A stretch of 64,000 bases of DNA, from NCBI GenBank assembly GCA_963763215.1, contig CAVXNX010000012.1, positions 181,281 through 245,280 of the forward strand. Reading direction: 5' to 3'. The position numbers and the translations under genes are program-made. Position 1 is the first letter of the stretch. The number at the start of each line of letters is the position of its first letter. Positions 38,165 through 50,058 of the stretch are shown here, piece by piece. This DNA is from DASQZK01 sp963763215 (GTDB lineage: Bacteria > Bacteroidota > Bacteroidia > Bacteroidales > GCA-2748055). The notes under the pieces were generated by a model. It was not told the origin of the DNA and ran no database searches. It saw only the letters and a list, made by a program, of their open reading frames with translations.

Positions 38165-39798
38165 GTGAAAGACGGATTACCCGGGCACAACGAACGAGGA
38201 GGAGACTGGGAAACCGTTTCGATTATTTCCATCCGGAAGACCCGAAATACAAGTGGTTTCTGCTTGGAAACGTCATGATTGGGACGTTTATGGCCGTGCT
38301 CGATTCCACGATCGTCAATGTGGGATTGCCCAAGATCATGGCCTCTTTCGGCGTCGGGATCGATAAGATCGAATGGGTGCTGACGGCCTATCTCCTGGCT
38401 CTGGCTCTCATGCTGCCGACATCGGGATGGCTGGCCGACAGGTTTGGGTATAAGAAGGTGTATTTCTGGGGCCTGTTTGCCTTTACCCTGGGATCGTTCT
38501 TTTGCGGCATTTCACCCGACGAGAACATTCTGATCGTCGCCAGGGTGATCCAGGGGCTGGGTGCAGGGTGTCTCATGCCGGTCGGGATGGCCATCATCAC
38601 CCGCGAATTTCCTCCCGACAAACGTGGTATCGCGCTCGGCTTCTGGTCGATCGCCGCCGCGGCCTCGGTATCGTTCGGCCCGCTCATCGGCGGCTACCTG
38701 GTGGATAACTTCAACTGGCACCTGATCTTCGATGTTAACGTCCCTATCGGGATCATCGGGATGATGGCCACCCTGATCATTCAAAAGGAATATAGAAATC
38801 CGCAGATCCGGGGTTTCGACCTGATCGGCTTCCTGTCGGTGAGCATCTTCCTGCCGTTCCTCATCTACGGGCTGACAGAGGGAAATGCGGCCGCGAACGC
38901 CGAGGGTTGGTCCTCACCGAGGATCCTGTTGTTCTTTGCCATCTCCATCATTTCCTTCGCCGTCTTTATCACCACGGAACTGACGACGAACCATCCGCTG
39001 ATCGATCTGAAACTCCTGAAGGATCACAATTTTGCCATCAGTAATATTATCATGCTGATTTTCGGGATCGGGATGTTCGGAAGCACCTTCCTGCTGCCGC
39101 TCTATCTCCAGAATTCACTGGGCTATACGGCAATACAGTCGGGGGCGGTCTTCCTCCCGGTGGGGATTATTCAGGGGGCCATTTCGCCTGTTGCCGGGCG
39201 GATCGCCGATAAGGTCAACCCCAAGATGCCGGTGATCGTGGGAATTATTGCCCTGACCCTGAGTTTCTACATCAACGGGTTCCTGTCGTACCTCACGGAA
39301 CATTCCTATATCATGTTTTCCCTGTACCTGAGGGGACTGGGGATGGGCCTGATGTTCACGCCGCTGAGTGCCGTTGCCCTTCTCGATATCCCGAGAGAAA
39401 AAATGGCCCAGGCTTCGGGGCTGATCAATGTGATCAGGCAGATCGGCGGAAGCTTTGGTGTGGCGGTTTTTGCCACCATCCTCACCTCCAGGGTCAGCTA
39501 TCATGCCGAACGTTTCGGTCAGGCCATGCAGTCCCATTCACCCATCTTTCAGCAGGTTACCCATAACCTGACCGGTTACATCACCCATGTTGCGGGAAGT
39601 CCCGCCGGTGATGCCATCAAACAGAGCCAGTACTTGCTGTTTTCCAATGTCAGCCGGCAGGCTTTCATCCAGGGTGTCGACGATAATTTCCTCCTTGCTG
39701 CCGTCATAACACTTATCGGGGGGATCCCGGTGGTGCTTTTGCATACCCAGAAGAAGAAACAAAAAATCGCCAGCCGTAAGGCGGCCAAAAACGCATAA
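38161..39798 (+). CDS. EmrB/QacA-type MFS drug exporter
   Basis: The intact 545-residue protein has about 14 membrane helices, as in the DHA2 family. Motif A is GWLADRFGYKKVYFWG and the first helix carries the D1-like LDSTIVNVGLPKIM. Motif C-like GFWSIAAAASVSFGPLIGG lies near helix 5. It exports drugs or lipophilic compounds through the HlyD-TolC conduit with proton exchange. It overlaps the HlyD gene by ATGA and is followed 18 nt later by the TolC gene. Confidence 0.93.
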   Translation: MSERRITRAQRTRRRLGNRFDYFHPEDPKYKWFLLGNVMIGTFMAVLDSTIVNVGLPKIMASFGVGIDKIEWVLTAYLLALALMLPTSGWLADRFGYKKVYFWGLFAFTLGSFFCGISPDENILIVARVIQGLGAGCLMPVGMAIITREFPPDKRGIALGFWSIAAAASVSFGPLIGGYLVDNFNWHLIFDVNVPIGIIGMMATLIIQKEYRNPQIRGFDLIGFLSVSIFLPFLIYGLTEGNAAANAEGWSSPRILLFFAISIISFAVFITTELTTNHPLIDLKLLKDHNFAISNIIMLIFGIGMFGSTFLLPLYLQNSLGYTAIQSGAVFLPVGIIQGAISPVAGRIADKVNPKMPVIVGIIALTLSFYINGFLSYLTEHSYIMFSLYLRGLGMGLMFTPLSAVALLDIPREKMAQASGLINVIRQIGGSFGVAVFATILTSRVSYHAERFGQAMQSHSPIFQQVTHNLTGYITHVAGSPAGDAIKQSQYLLFSNVSRQAFIQGVDDNFLLAAVITLIGGIPVVLLHTQKKKQKIASRKAAKNA

Positions 39799-39816
39799 AT
39801 ACGTAAGAACAGAGTC

Positions 39817-41138
39817 ATGAAAAAGACAGGTATTTTCATTTTATGGATATTCATGCTTCCGGCAGTGGCTTTTGCCCGGCAGGACACCCTTCCCGGCGAC
39901 ACTCTGACCCTCGCTGAGGCGGTAAATCTGGCCATCGAGGGGCATCCCACCCTGCAGGCGGCCTCCAGGGCGGTGACCGAGGCGGAAGGACGGATCGGCC
40001 TCGCCCGGTCGGCTTACCTGCCCACCGTGAGCGCCGGCGCTTCCTACACGCGGATCGGTCCGGTGCCTTCGTTCGATTTCCCCGGTTTCGGAAACATTAA
40101 GCTCTACCCTGAGGATAATTATTCGGCCGAAGTCACGGTGCATCAGCTGATCACCGATTTCGGACGCACTTCCCGGAGCATCGAAGTGGCTGAAGCGGCC
40201 AGGGAGCTGACGATGGAAAACATGAATATGGTCCGGCAAAACCTGGCCATGAACGTCATCACAACTTATTATGGACTCCTGATGGCACAGGAATCCATCC
40301 GGATCACGGATGATGAACTGAAAAATCTCAACGATCACCTGGAATTTATCCGGAAAAAAGAGCAGACCGGTTCTGCCACCGATTACCAGATCCTCTCCAC
40401 CCGGGTTAAGATCTCGGCCGTTGAAAACCAACGGGTCGACCTTGTTACCGGCAAAGAGACTCTTTCCGCCGTGATGAACGCCTTGCTTGGTCGTCCTGTT
40501 GACCGGAGATGTCTTTGTCAGCTATCAGCTCCAGGCTCCGCCCGACTCCGTGAGCACCGATTCGATGCTGAACATGGCCCTTTCAAACCGGGAAGAGCTG
40601 AAGCTTTCGGAACAAAATGAGAAGCTCGCGCAGTTGAGGTATGAAATGACCAAAACATCCAACTACCCCACTCTCGGCGCGTTTGCCTCGGGCGGCGGAA
40701 AAAACGGGTATGTTCCGGATCTGAATACCTTCAAGCTAAATTACTCGGCGGGTGTGAGCCTGAACATCCCTGCTTTTCGATGGTAACCGGGAAAAGAACA
40801 ACCTGAAGATCGCGCGGGCGGAGGTCGAGACCTCACAGTTTCGAAGCGAAGATCTGAAAAGGAAGGTGTCGGCCGATGTGATCGCGGCCAACGCCAACGT
40901 TAAATCAGCGGCTCAGAAAGTGGACCGGTATGAGCTCCAGGTCAAACAGGCCAGGCAGGCCTTTGAATTGGCGCAGACCAATTTTGAGGCGGGCGCCATC
41001 ACCAATCTCGACATGCTCGATGCTGAAATTTCCATGGCCACCAGCCGCTTCCTGCTCACCAAGGCCCGGATCGATTATGCTTTGAACTTCGAGAAACTCA
41101 GGATGGCTCTCGGGGAAAATCTCTATCAGGGAGACTGA
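39817..41138 (+). CDS. TolC family outer-membrane efflux protein, two frameshifts
   Basis: A signal peptide (MKKTGIFILWIFMLPAVAFA) opens a protein of about 440 codons. Frame slips near 40500 and 40783 split it in three pieces that read on as one TolC: LTLAEAVNLAIEGHPTLQAA, VTGDVFVSYQLQAPPDSVS, SREELKLSEQNEKLAQLRYE, then LKIARAEVETSQF and ITNLDMLDAEISMATSRFLLTKARIDY. The two structural repeats are complete. It closes the efflux operon; no terminator hairpin was obvious in the 18 nt before the convergent gene. Confidence 0.88.
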
Positions 41139-41156
41139 TAAAACAGGGGGGCCGGA

Positions 41157-41988
41157 TCACTTCTTCGTCCCGAAAGCCAGGGAGAAATACCAGTACAATG
41201 CCGGGCCGGCAATGGCTCCGTAAAGGGGGAGCAAGGTTGTATAGCCCGATTGCAGGATCAACTGAAGTCCCGTAACGATCGCCAGGATCTGGCCGGAGAT
41301 GACGCGCGCCGGTCTCAGCGGGCTTCCCGTCAGGTCACCTTTGCTCCTGACGTTACGGTAAGAGACGATCACGGGCACGAAGAAGACAATGACCAGTACC
41401 GGCACCACCGGATAGGTGAGGGGAAAATAGGCGAAGCTCTCCGGGAAGCCTTTGGCGATCCAAACCACGGCGATGATCAGCGCATTGGCCAGTGAAAAAT
41501 AGAGCTGTCGCGGACTCCGCAGGTCAAGCCGGCTGTCGAGGTAAAAAGCCACCGTTGTGATGATCCCATAGATCCAGTACCCCTGGAAGGTGAACCAGGC
41601 CGAAAACAGCGTCAGGATGACGGAATCCAGGAGGAAAGCCGGAACACCCGTGGTGCGGTTCACGATCCGTAACATCAGCAGAAGCCATACCACCCCCAGA
41701 AATGCCGGTGGGTAAAAGAAAAATACCCCCACGAGCGTCAGACCTGCTGCGACAAATGCCGAAAGCTCATGATCCGGGTCGATCTCCCGGCAAACCGCCC
41801 AGGCGAAAAAAACGGAAATCCCGGCGCCGAATCCCCAGCCGTGCACTGTGCCAGAAATCCCCGCCGGTCACCAGCTGGTAAAGGAAGCCTCCGACGATGA
41901 CAGCCGCCGTGATAATCATGATGGCCCGGTTTGTCGGGTAATGCACGTCAAGAGGCCGTCCGGTGGCGGTAATTTTCTTCGTATCCAT
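41157..41988 (-). CDS. polytopic membrane protein of unknown function, frameshifted
   Basis: A protein of about 276 codons, starting MDTKKITATGRPLDVHY, with about eight to nine membrane helices. The first helix (AIMIITAAVIVGGFLYQLV) and the remainder (beginning near MHGWGFGAGISVFFAW) are in different frames, with a slip near 41850. Short cytoplasmic loops carry basic residues (RLDLRSPRQLY). I do not recognise the family. Its upstream region (41989-42378) has no other gene. It is transcribed leftward, away from the pentose phosphate operon. Confidence 0.65.
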
Positions 41989-42378
41989 GATGCAAGGTAT
42001 GAATGATCAGGTTGTTCATGAGATCGTTCTGAGCTGGTAAAACAACCGCTCCCGGCTTATGTTCTGCCCGGAAAGGTTGAACCGGTGATCCATTTCCGCT
42101 TCTGCCGGACTGCCGTCTGCCAGGGGTCATTGTCACCGCCGGGGTTTTAACCCTGTCGCATCCCCGCCCATTCCTTGTTGAACTAATTCCACACTGTCTG
42201 TTTTTCTTAAACTTAAGATTTTCAGCATTCTGCCTGTCAAACAGTTCATTCAAACCATTGGAAGCCGGCAGGCAGAGACTGGCATGATTTTTCATTCTTA
42301 TTCCGCGAACTGCCTGAAAAGAACCGGTGATATCCGGGAATAATTGGGTAATGTTTAAAGATAAAAGAGGAACAGATC
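41989..42378. other. 390-bp intergenic region between divergent genes
   Basis: No gene or clear repeat was found; short ORFs here show no family signature. It should contain the promoter of the pentose phosphate operon. Near the transketolase start there is TAATGTTT, one base off the -7 consensus, and AAAGAGGAAC before the ATG. Confidence 0.5.
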
Positions 42379-44402
42379 ATGGATAAAGAAAAATTAGAAC
42401 AGCTTTGCATCAACACTGTGAGAACATTGGCCATGGATGCCGTGCAGAAGGCGGGTTCGGGCCACCCGGGAACCGCCATGGCCCTGGCGCCGGCGGCTTT
42501 CGTGCTGTGGGACAGGATCATGAAATACAACCCGAAAGACCCGGTCTGGTTCAACCGTGACAGGTTTATCCTTTCCAACGGCCATGCTTCGATTCTCCAG
42601 TATTCGATGCTGCATCTCACCGGCTACAATCTCCCTCTCGATGAAATAAAAAGACTGAGGATGTGGGACAGCCTGACACCCGGGCATCCCGAATACGGGC
42701 GTACGGAAGGCATTGAGACAACCACCGGTCCGCTGGGACAGGGATTTATGACGGCCCTGGGTATGGCCATGGCCGAAGCCCATCTGGCCTCCCGGTTCAA
42801 CCGGAAGGATTTCCCCGTCATCGATCATTATGTCTATGGTTTCTGCAGCGACGGTGACCTGATGGAAGGGGCTTCAAATGAAGCGGCTTCCCTGGCCGGG
42901 CATTTCGGACTTGGGCAAGCTGATCTTCCTGTACGACCAGAACCACATCACTATCGACGGTAAAACAGAGATCACCTATTCCGACGATGTTCAGAAACGG
43001 TTTGAAGGGTACAACTGGCATGTCCAGGATCTTGGCGAAAGCGCCAACGACCTTGACAGGATCCAGCAAGCCTACGAGGAAGCACAGCAGGTCAAAGACA
43101 AGCCCTCACTGATCATCCTGAGGTCACATATCGCCTGGGGCTCGCCCGGCAAACAGGATTCACCCGAAGCCCACGGGTCGGCCCTCGGTGAGGATGAGGT
43201 CAGGAAAACCAAGGAAGTGTATGGCTGGCCTGCCGACAAGACCTTCTATATTCCCGATGAAGTGAAAGAATACATGCACCGGGCGGTGGAACGGGGTGAA
43301 AAGATCCAGGGGGAATGGCAGGCGATGTACGACCGTTACAAGGAACAGCATCAGGACGCCTGGATGCTGCTTGAGAAAGGCCGCGCCATGGAACTCGACG
43401 AAGGCTGGGACAAGGAGATCCCCGATTTTCAAACCCGACGACGGACCTCTGGCCACCCGGAAAGCCTCGTCAAAAATCATCAATGCCTTTGCCGGAAAGA
43501 TTCCCTACCTCCTCGGAGGAAGCGCCGATCTGGCCTCTTCCACCAAGACCCTGATGGATGACTCGGGCTATTTCGAACGCGGCAAATACCAGAACAGGAA
43601 CATTGCCTGGGGTATCCGTGAACATGCCATGGCGGGGGCCACTTCAGGAATTACCCTGCATGGCGGACTGAGGGCGTTTGCTGCCACCTTCTTCATCTTT
43701 TCAGACTATGCCCGCCCGGCAATCCGGCTGGCCGCACTGATGGAGATCCCCACGATCTACGTGTTTACCCACGATTCCATCGGCCTGGGCGGTGACGGAC
43801 CGACCCACCAGCCCGTTGAACACCTGGCCTCATTCAGGGCAATGCCACATATGTACGTCTTCCGCCCTGCCGATGCCAATGAGGTGGCGTATACCTGGCG
43901 GGCTGTGCTCCGGCGCAAGAAAGGACCTTCAATGATGGTGCTGACGCGCCAGAAAGTGCCGGTCCTCGACCGCGAAAAATATGCCCCGGCCGAAGGCGTT
44001 CTGCGGGGAGCCTACGTGATCTCCAAAGAAAAAGGGCATCAGCCCGATGTGATCCTGATTGCCACCGGCTCGGAAGTTTCCCTTGCCCTCGACACCCAGG
44101 ACAAACTCCACGATATGGATATCGACGCCCGCGTTGTGAGCATGCCATGCTGGGAGCTCTTCCGTGAACAGGACGACGACTATAAAAATTCTGTTCTCCC
44201 GCAACACGTCCATGAGCGGGTGGCCGTGGAGGCCGGCGCATCGCTCGGCTGGCGTGAATGGGTCGGCGACCGGGGTGTCGTCCTTTCGGTCGATCGCTTC
44301 GGGGCCAGCGCACCCTACGAGGATAACTTTGAACACTATGGCTTTACCGTGGAAAACCTGGTTAATAAAGTCCAACGCTCGATAAAAATTGCACAGACAT
44401 GA
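42379..44402 (+). CDS. tkt: transketolase, two frameshifts
   Basis: About 675 codons give a full-length transketolase in three pieces; slips lie near 42912 and 43430. Landmarks are AGSGHPGTAMALAP, HLTGYNLP, ETTTGPLGQGF, the thiamine-diphosphate motif SDGDLMEGASNEAA, GSADLASS, GIREHAMAG, FTHDSIGLGGDGPTHQPVE and ATGSEVSLAL. It interconverts pentose, triose and hexose phosphates in the non-oxidative pentose phosphate pathway. It is the first gene of the operon and overlaps rpiB by 4 nt (ATGA). The slips fall in conserved parts, so the gene is more likely intact in the cell. Confidence 0.95.
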
Positions 44403-44848
44403 GAGTGAGCATCGCACGCGATCATGCCGGCGTCCAGTATGCCGACATGTTGCGCGAAGAAATCATCAGCAAGGGATATGACCTCGTCCCCCTCGACCCG
44501 GATATTGTCTTCGATGATTACCCTGATGCGGCCGAAGTGCTCGCCAGGGCGATCATGGACGGCCGGACCGACCGCGGGATCCTGCTCTGCGGCAGCGGGG
44601 TAGGGGTTTCCATCGCGGCAAACAAATTCCCGGGCGTCCGTGCCGCAGTGTGCCACGACAGTTACTCGGCCCACCAGGGAGTGGAACATGACAGGATGAA
44701 TATCCTGTGCATCGGCCAGAGGGTGATCGGAAATGAACTGGCCAGGGAGATCACCGGGATCTTCCTCGAAGCCATGCCCTCAACGGAAGAACGACATGTC
44801 CGGCGCTCGGAAAAAATTGGATCGTTTGAACGGAAAAATTTTAAATAA
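44399..44848 (+). CDS. rpiB: ribose-5-phosphate isomerase B
   Basis: The intact 149-residue RpiB/LacAB protein shows RVSIARDHAGVQYADML, active-site Cys in GILLCGSGVGVSIAANKFPGV, and EHDRMNILCIGQRVIG. It interconverts ribose 5-phosphate and ribulose 5-phosphate. It overlaps the end of tkt by ATGA and precedes tal by about 6-12 nt, so the operon is tightly packed. Confidence 0.95.
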   Translation: MRVSIARDHAGVQYADMLREEIISKGYDLVPLDPDIVFDDYPDAAEVLARAIMDGRTDRGILLCGSGVGVSIAANKFPGVRAAVCHDSYSAHQGVEHDRMNILCIGQRVIGNELAREITGIFLEAMPSTEERHVRRSEKIGSFERKNFK

Positions 44849-44854
44849 GAGGAA

Positions 44855-45995
44855 ATGACAATGGAAAAGTTTGATAAACTTCTGGAATACGGCCAGAGCT
44901 ACTGGCTCGATAACCTGTCAAGGGAGATCATCACAAACGGGGAACTGAAAAAACGAATCGAGGAACAGGGTCTGCGAGGAATTACCTCCAATCCGAAGAT
45001 TTTCGATAAAGCCATGTCCGAAGGAGACTTTTACGATGACCAGATCAGGGAAGTGGCTGAGGGCGGAAAAGATCCCACTAGAAATCTATGAAGCCCTTGC
45101 CATAAAGGATATCCAGGATGCCTGCGATATGCTTCGCGGTGTCTATGATTCTTCCGATGGCAAGGACGGTTTTGTCAGTCTCGAGGTTTCGCCTCACCTG
45201 GCAAGGGACACCGGGAAAACCAAAGAGGAAGCCCGCCGCCTCTTCAAGGCAGTGGACCGTCCGAATTGTTTCATCAAGATCCCGGGAACCAAAGAGGGAC
45301 TGAAGGCGATCGAAGATATGCTCTATGAAGGGGTCAATGTCAATATCACCCTTCTCTTTTCCGTCAGCCGGTATGAAGAGGTTGCCATGGCATACCTCCG
45401 GGCACTCGAAAGGCGGCTCGAGGAAGGAAAATCCATCAATAAGATCGCTTCTGTGGCCAGTTTCTTCCTCAGCAGGATCGACGTGCTCGTCGACAAGATG
45501 CTTCATGAAGACATCATCCCGAAGCTCAGCGGAGAGCAAAAGCTGAAGGCCGGGAACCTCCTTGGAGCATCGGCCATCGCCAGCGCCAGAATAGCGTACG
45601 AAAGTTTTGAGCGGATCTTCAGCGGCGAACGGTGGGAAAAACTGGCCGGCAAAGGGGCCAAGGTCCAACGTCCGCTGTGGGCTTCCACCAGCAACAAAAC
45701 TGAAGGATACCGCGATACACGCTACGTTGAGCCCCTTATCGGCCCCCATACCGTGAACACCATGCCCGGGGAGACCATCGAGGCCTTCATGGATCATGGC
45801 ACCATCGAACCCAATACCATCAAGCGTGATGTGGATAAGGCTCACCGGATCTTTGAAGATCTGGAGGATGTCGGGATCGATATGAAGAAGGTCACCGACC
45901 AGCTCGTGGATGAAGGGATCGATAAGTTCGTCAAACCCTTTGAGGAGCTTCTCGGCTCAATAAAAGATAAAACATCCCACGTGATGCATTCATAA
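44855..45995 (+). CDS. tal: transaldolase, frameshifted
   Basis: About 380 codons in two pieces, with a slip near 45080 (GGKDP to LEIYEALAIKDIQDA). Features are RGITSNPKIFDKAM, the Schiff-base lysine in NCFIKIPGTKEGLKAIE, and VNVNITLLFSVSRYEEVA, LGASAIASARIAYESFE and ASTSNKTEGYRDTRYVEPLIGPHTVNTMP. This is the longer transaldolase type found in many bacteria with Tal-Pgi-like ancestors. It transfers dihydroxyacetone units between sugar phosphates. The start may be ATG 44855 (MTMEKF) or 44861 (MEKF). Confidence 0.93.
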
Positions 45996-46009
45996 ATATC
46001 CGTAAAAAA

Positions 46010-46045
46010 CCGGTAGGCGTGATATCAAACAATCCTGTCTACCGG
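46010..46045 (+). other. intercistronic hairpin between transaldolase and HAD genes
   Basis: CCGGTAG (46010-46016) pairs with CTACCGG (46039-46045) over a 22-nt loop, with no T-run after it. It could set mRNA processing or stability inside the operon or be a weak attenuator. Confidence 0.4.
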
Positions 46046-46071
46046 GAATCGCGGTCACTCAAAAAACAACG

Positions 46072-46686
46072 ATGATGGAAAAAACACAAGAGATCACTGC
46101 TCTTTTTTTTGATGTCGGCGGGGTCTGCCTCACCAATGGCTGGGATGAACACTCCAGGGAAGAAGCGGCCAAAACCTTCTCCCTGGATTTTCAGCGTGTC
46201 GAAGCGCGTCATGACAGGCTCTTTGAAGATCTCGAACGGGGAGACCTGACACTGGAAGATTACATCGATTCCGTCTATTTCACCGAAGAACGGGACTTCA
46301 CCCGGGAAGATATTCTCGGGTTCATGAAAGACCAGAGCCGGGCCTATGACTCGACCCTGGAAATACTTCAGGAACTGAAAAAACTGGGGAAGTACCGGCT
46401 TTCCACCATCAACAATGAGTCGTTCGTGCTGAACAAGTTCCGCATCGAAAAATTCGGTCTGAATCGCTATTTCGACTCTTTTTTCAGCTCCAGCTTCCTT
46501 CATATGCGCAAACCGGAACGCATGATCTTCAGAACCGTCCTGCATATCACCGCACTGAATCCCGGTCAGTGTCTGTATATCGACGACCGGGAGGAAAATA
46601 TCGAATCTGCCAGCTATGAAGGATTTAACTGCATCCACCTCACCGAGGTGAAAACCCTCGGGAACGTCTTAACGAATTTAACATAA
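46072..46686 (+). CDS. HAD superfamily phosphatase (YihX-like)
   Basis: The intact 204-residue HAD subfamily IA protein starts MMEKTQEITALFFDVGGVCL, where the second Asp of DxD is replaced by Gly, as in YihX-like phosphatases. The Ser/Thr motif II is in RLSTINNES, motif III lysine in LHMRKPERMIF and motif IV in CLYIDDREENIESA. It may hydrolyse a sugar phosphate, which fits its position between tal and gnd; this is inference. There are two possible adjacent start codons (46072 and 46075). It precedes gnd by 12 nt. Confidence 0.88.
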   Translation: MMEKTQEITALFFDVGGVCLTNGWDEHSREEAAKTFSLDFQRVEARHDRLFEDLERGDLTLEDYIDSVYFTEERDFTREDILGFMKDQSRAYDSTLEILQELKKLGKYRLSTINNESFVLNKFRIEKFGLNRYFDSFFSSSFLHMRKPERMIFRTVLHITALNPGQCLYIDDREENIESASYEGFNCIHLTEVKTLGNVLTNLT

Positions 46687-46698
46687 TCTAATTACAAT

Positions 46699-48097
46699 AT
46701 GGAAAAAAAGGATTTTGGTCTGATCGGATTGGGCGTCATGGGACGGAATTTCATTCTGAACATAGCCGAACACGGGCATTCCGCCGCCGGGTACGACCTT
46801 GAAGAAGATAAAGTCGCCGCCCTCAATGATGAAGCGAGCGAGTTTAATGTGAAGGGATTCAATTCTCTGAAAGAATTTATCTCCAGCCTGAAGCAACCCC
46901 GAAAGGTGATGATGCTCGTCCCTGCCGGGGTTGTCGATAAGGTCATCGGTGAAGTGGTGCCATTGCTGGAGAAGGGTGATCTGGTCATTGACGGGGGAAA
47001 TTCGCATCCCGACGATACGGACCGCCGGATGAAAAGCGTCGTGGAAAAAGGCCTGCGCTATATCGGCGTCGGGATTTCCGGAGGTGCCGAAGGTGCCCGC
47101 CACGGCCCCAGCATGATGCCCGGTGGTGACGGCGAAGCCTATCAAGGAGGTGAAGGAGATCTTCGAGGGCGCCGCCGCCAATGTTGAAGGATCGCCCTGT
47201 GTCACCTGGCTGGGGCAGGGTTCAGCCGGTCATTTTGTGAAAATGGTGCACAACGGCATCGAATACGGCATCATGCAGCTGATATCCGAAGTGTACGATA
47301 TGATGAAAAACGGTCTGGATATGGACAACCCGGGAATGAAGAGCGTCTTCGACACCTGGAACAACGGTCCGCTTTCATCCTTCCTGGTGGAGATCACCGC
47401 CGACATCCTCGGAAAAGAGGATGAGATCGGAGGCGGTTACCTCATCGATCATATCCTCGATTCGGCCAAACAAAAAGGCACCGGTAAATGGACCTCCCAG
47501 ATCGCCATGGACCTGCAGGTCCCCGTTCCAACCGTCGACGCCGCGGTATCGATGCGGCACCTCTCGGCTTTTAAGGAGGAACGTGAGAAGGCCGGGATGA
47601 TCCTTAAAGGTCCGGAAACGGAGATCAGGGAGGATAAGGCCATTTTCATCAAGAAACTGGAAAACGCGCTGAACCTCGGGATGTTGCTGACCTATGCCCA
47701 GGGGCTGGAACTGCTCAGGATCGGCGCCAAAGAAAAGGACTACGGGTATGAACTTCACGAGGTTGCCCGGATATGGCGCGGCGGGTGCATCATCCGTTCC
47801 GCGATGCTCTGGGATTTCATGGAAGCCTACAAAAAGGATCCGGACCTGCCCAACGTCCTGTTCGATGACAAGCTCTCCGCACGGGCGGAAATGAACGAAC
47901 AGGATCTGCGCGATGTCGTCGTCGCCGCCGCCGAAACAGGGATCCCCATTCCTGCCTTTATGACGGTTCTTGCCTATTTCGACGGCTACCGGAGCGGGCA
48001 CCTGGCTGCCAACATGATCCAGGCCCAGCGTGATTATTTCGGATCACACCAGTACCAGCGGGTCGATGAAGAAGGAGTCTTCCATACCGACTGGTAA
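46699..48097 (+). CDS. gnd: 6-phosphogluconate dehydrogenase (decarboxylating), frameshifted
   Basis: About 466 codons, full family length, in two pieces with a slip near 47140. Landmarks: the nucleotide fold DFGLIGLGVMGRN, SGGAEGARHGPSMMPGGD, catalytic Lys/Asn region HFVKMVHNGIEYG, and ARIWRGGCIIRSAML, TVLAYFDGYRSGHLAANMIQAQRDYFGSH. It oxidises and decarboxylates 6-phosphogluconate to ribulose 5-phosphate with NADP. It is followed by zwf 21 nt later on the same strand. Confidence 0.95.
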
Positions 48098-48118
48098 CCG
48101 TTTAACTATTCAGACATT

Positions 48119-49658
<1,540 letters not shown>

Positions 49659-49669
49659 GATCCCTCCTC

Positions 49670-49970
49670 CCGGCTGCATCCGGATGCAAAACGAGGTTTT
49701 CTCGAATGATACCTTTATTCAATTTGCCGCTGGTAAATTACTCTTCATGGATGTGGATTTCCCTTACCGGAAAAGCTTCCCGATGAACAGGTGAGGCAGA
49801 ACAAAGAACTGAAACAGACATTCGGCCTGCCGGATGAGTACCATGAAGGTTATCCCCAGGTGGTGATCATCACCCCCGGAGAGGAAATTCTGTATCCGGA
49901 AAAAGGATTCATGGGCGGGGGCACGTCCCCCCTCATCGGAAAAATCAGGGAAGTACTTCCTGCCCGGTGA
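49670..49970 (+). pseudogene. thioredoxin-like protein remnant, 5'-truncated and frameshifted
   Basis: Translating from about 49670 gives GCIRMQNEVFSNDTFIQFAA, then MDVDFP, and after a 1-nt slip near 49777 KLPDEQVRQNKELKQTFGLP and PQVVIITPGEE. This is the middle and end of a thioredoxin-like protein with a C-x-x-M motif and a proline-containing loop. The N-terminal part with strand 1 and a start codon is absent, and the frame begins directly after zwf. I read it as a decayed gene fragment. Confidence 0.6.
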
Positions 49971-50058
49971 TAAATGCGCCCGGTGGACTGGCGTTTCCGG
50001 AATATCCTGATTATCTTTAAGGTCTGCATCGCATCTATTATCAACTAACCCAATCCCA

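Noticed and set aside
42379..44402. programmed frameshifting in tkt and other operon genes
   Set aside because: No slippery heptamer plus structure is shared by the sites, and both directions of slip occur across unrelated genes; assembly indels explain this better.
49670..49970. missing pgl (6-phosphogluconolactonase) after zwf
   Set aside because: The fragment reads as a thioredoxin-like remnant, not as a Pgl/DevB-type protein.
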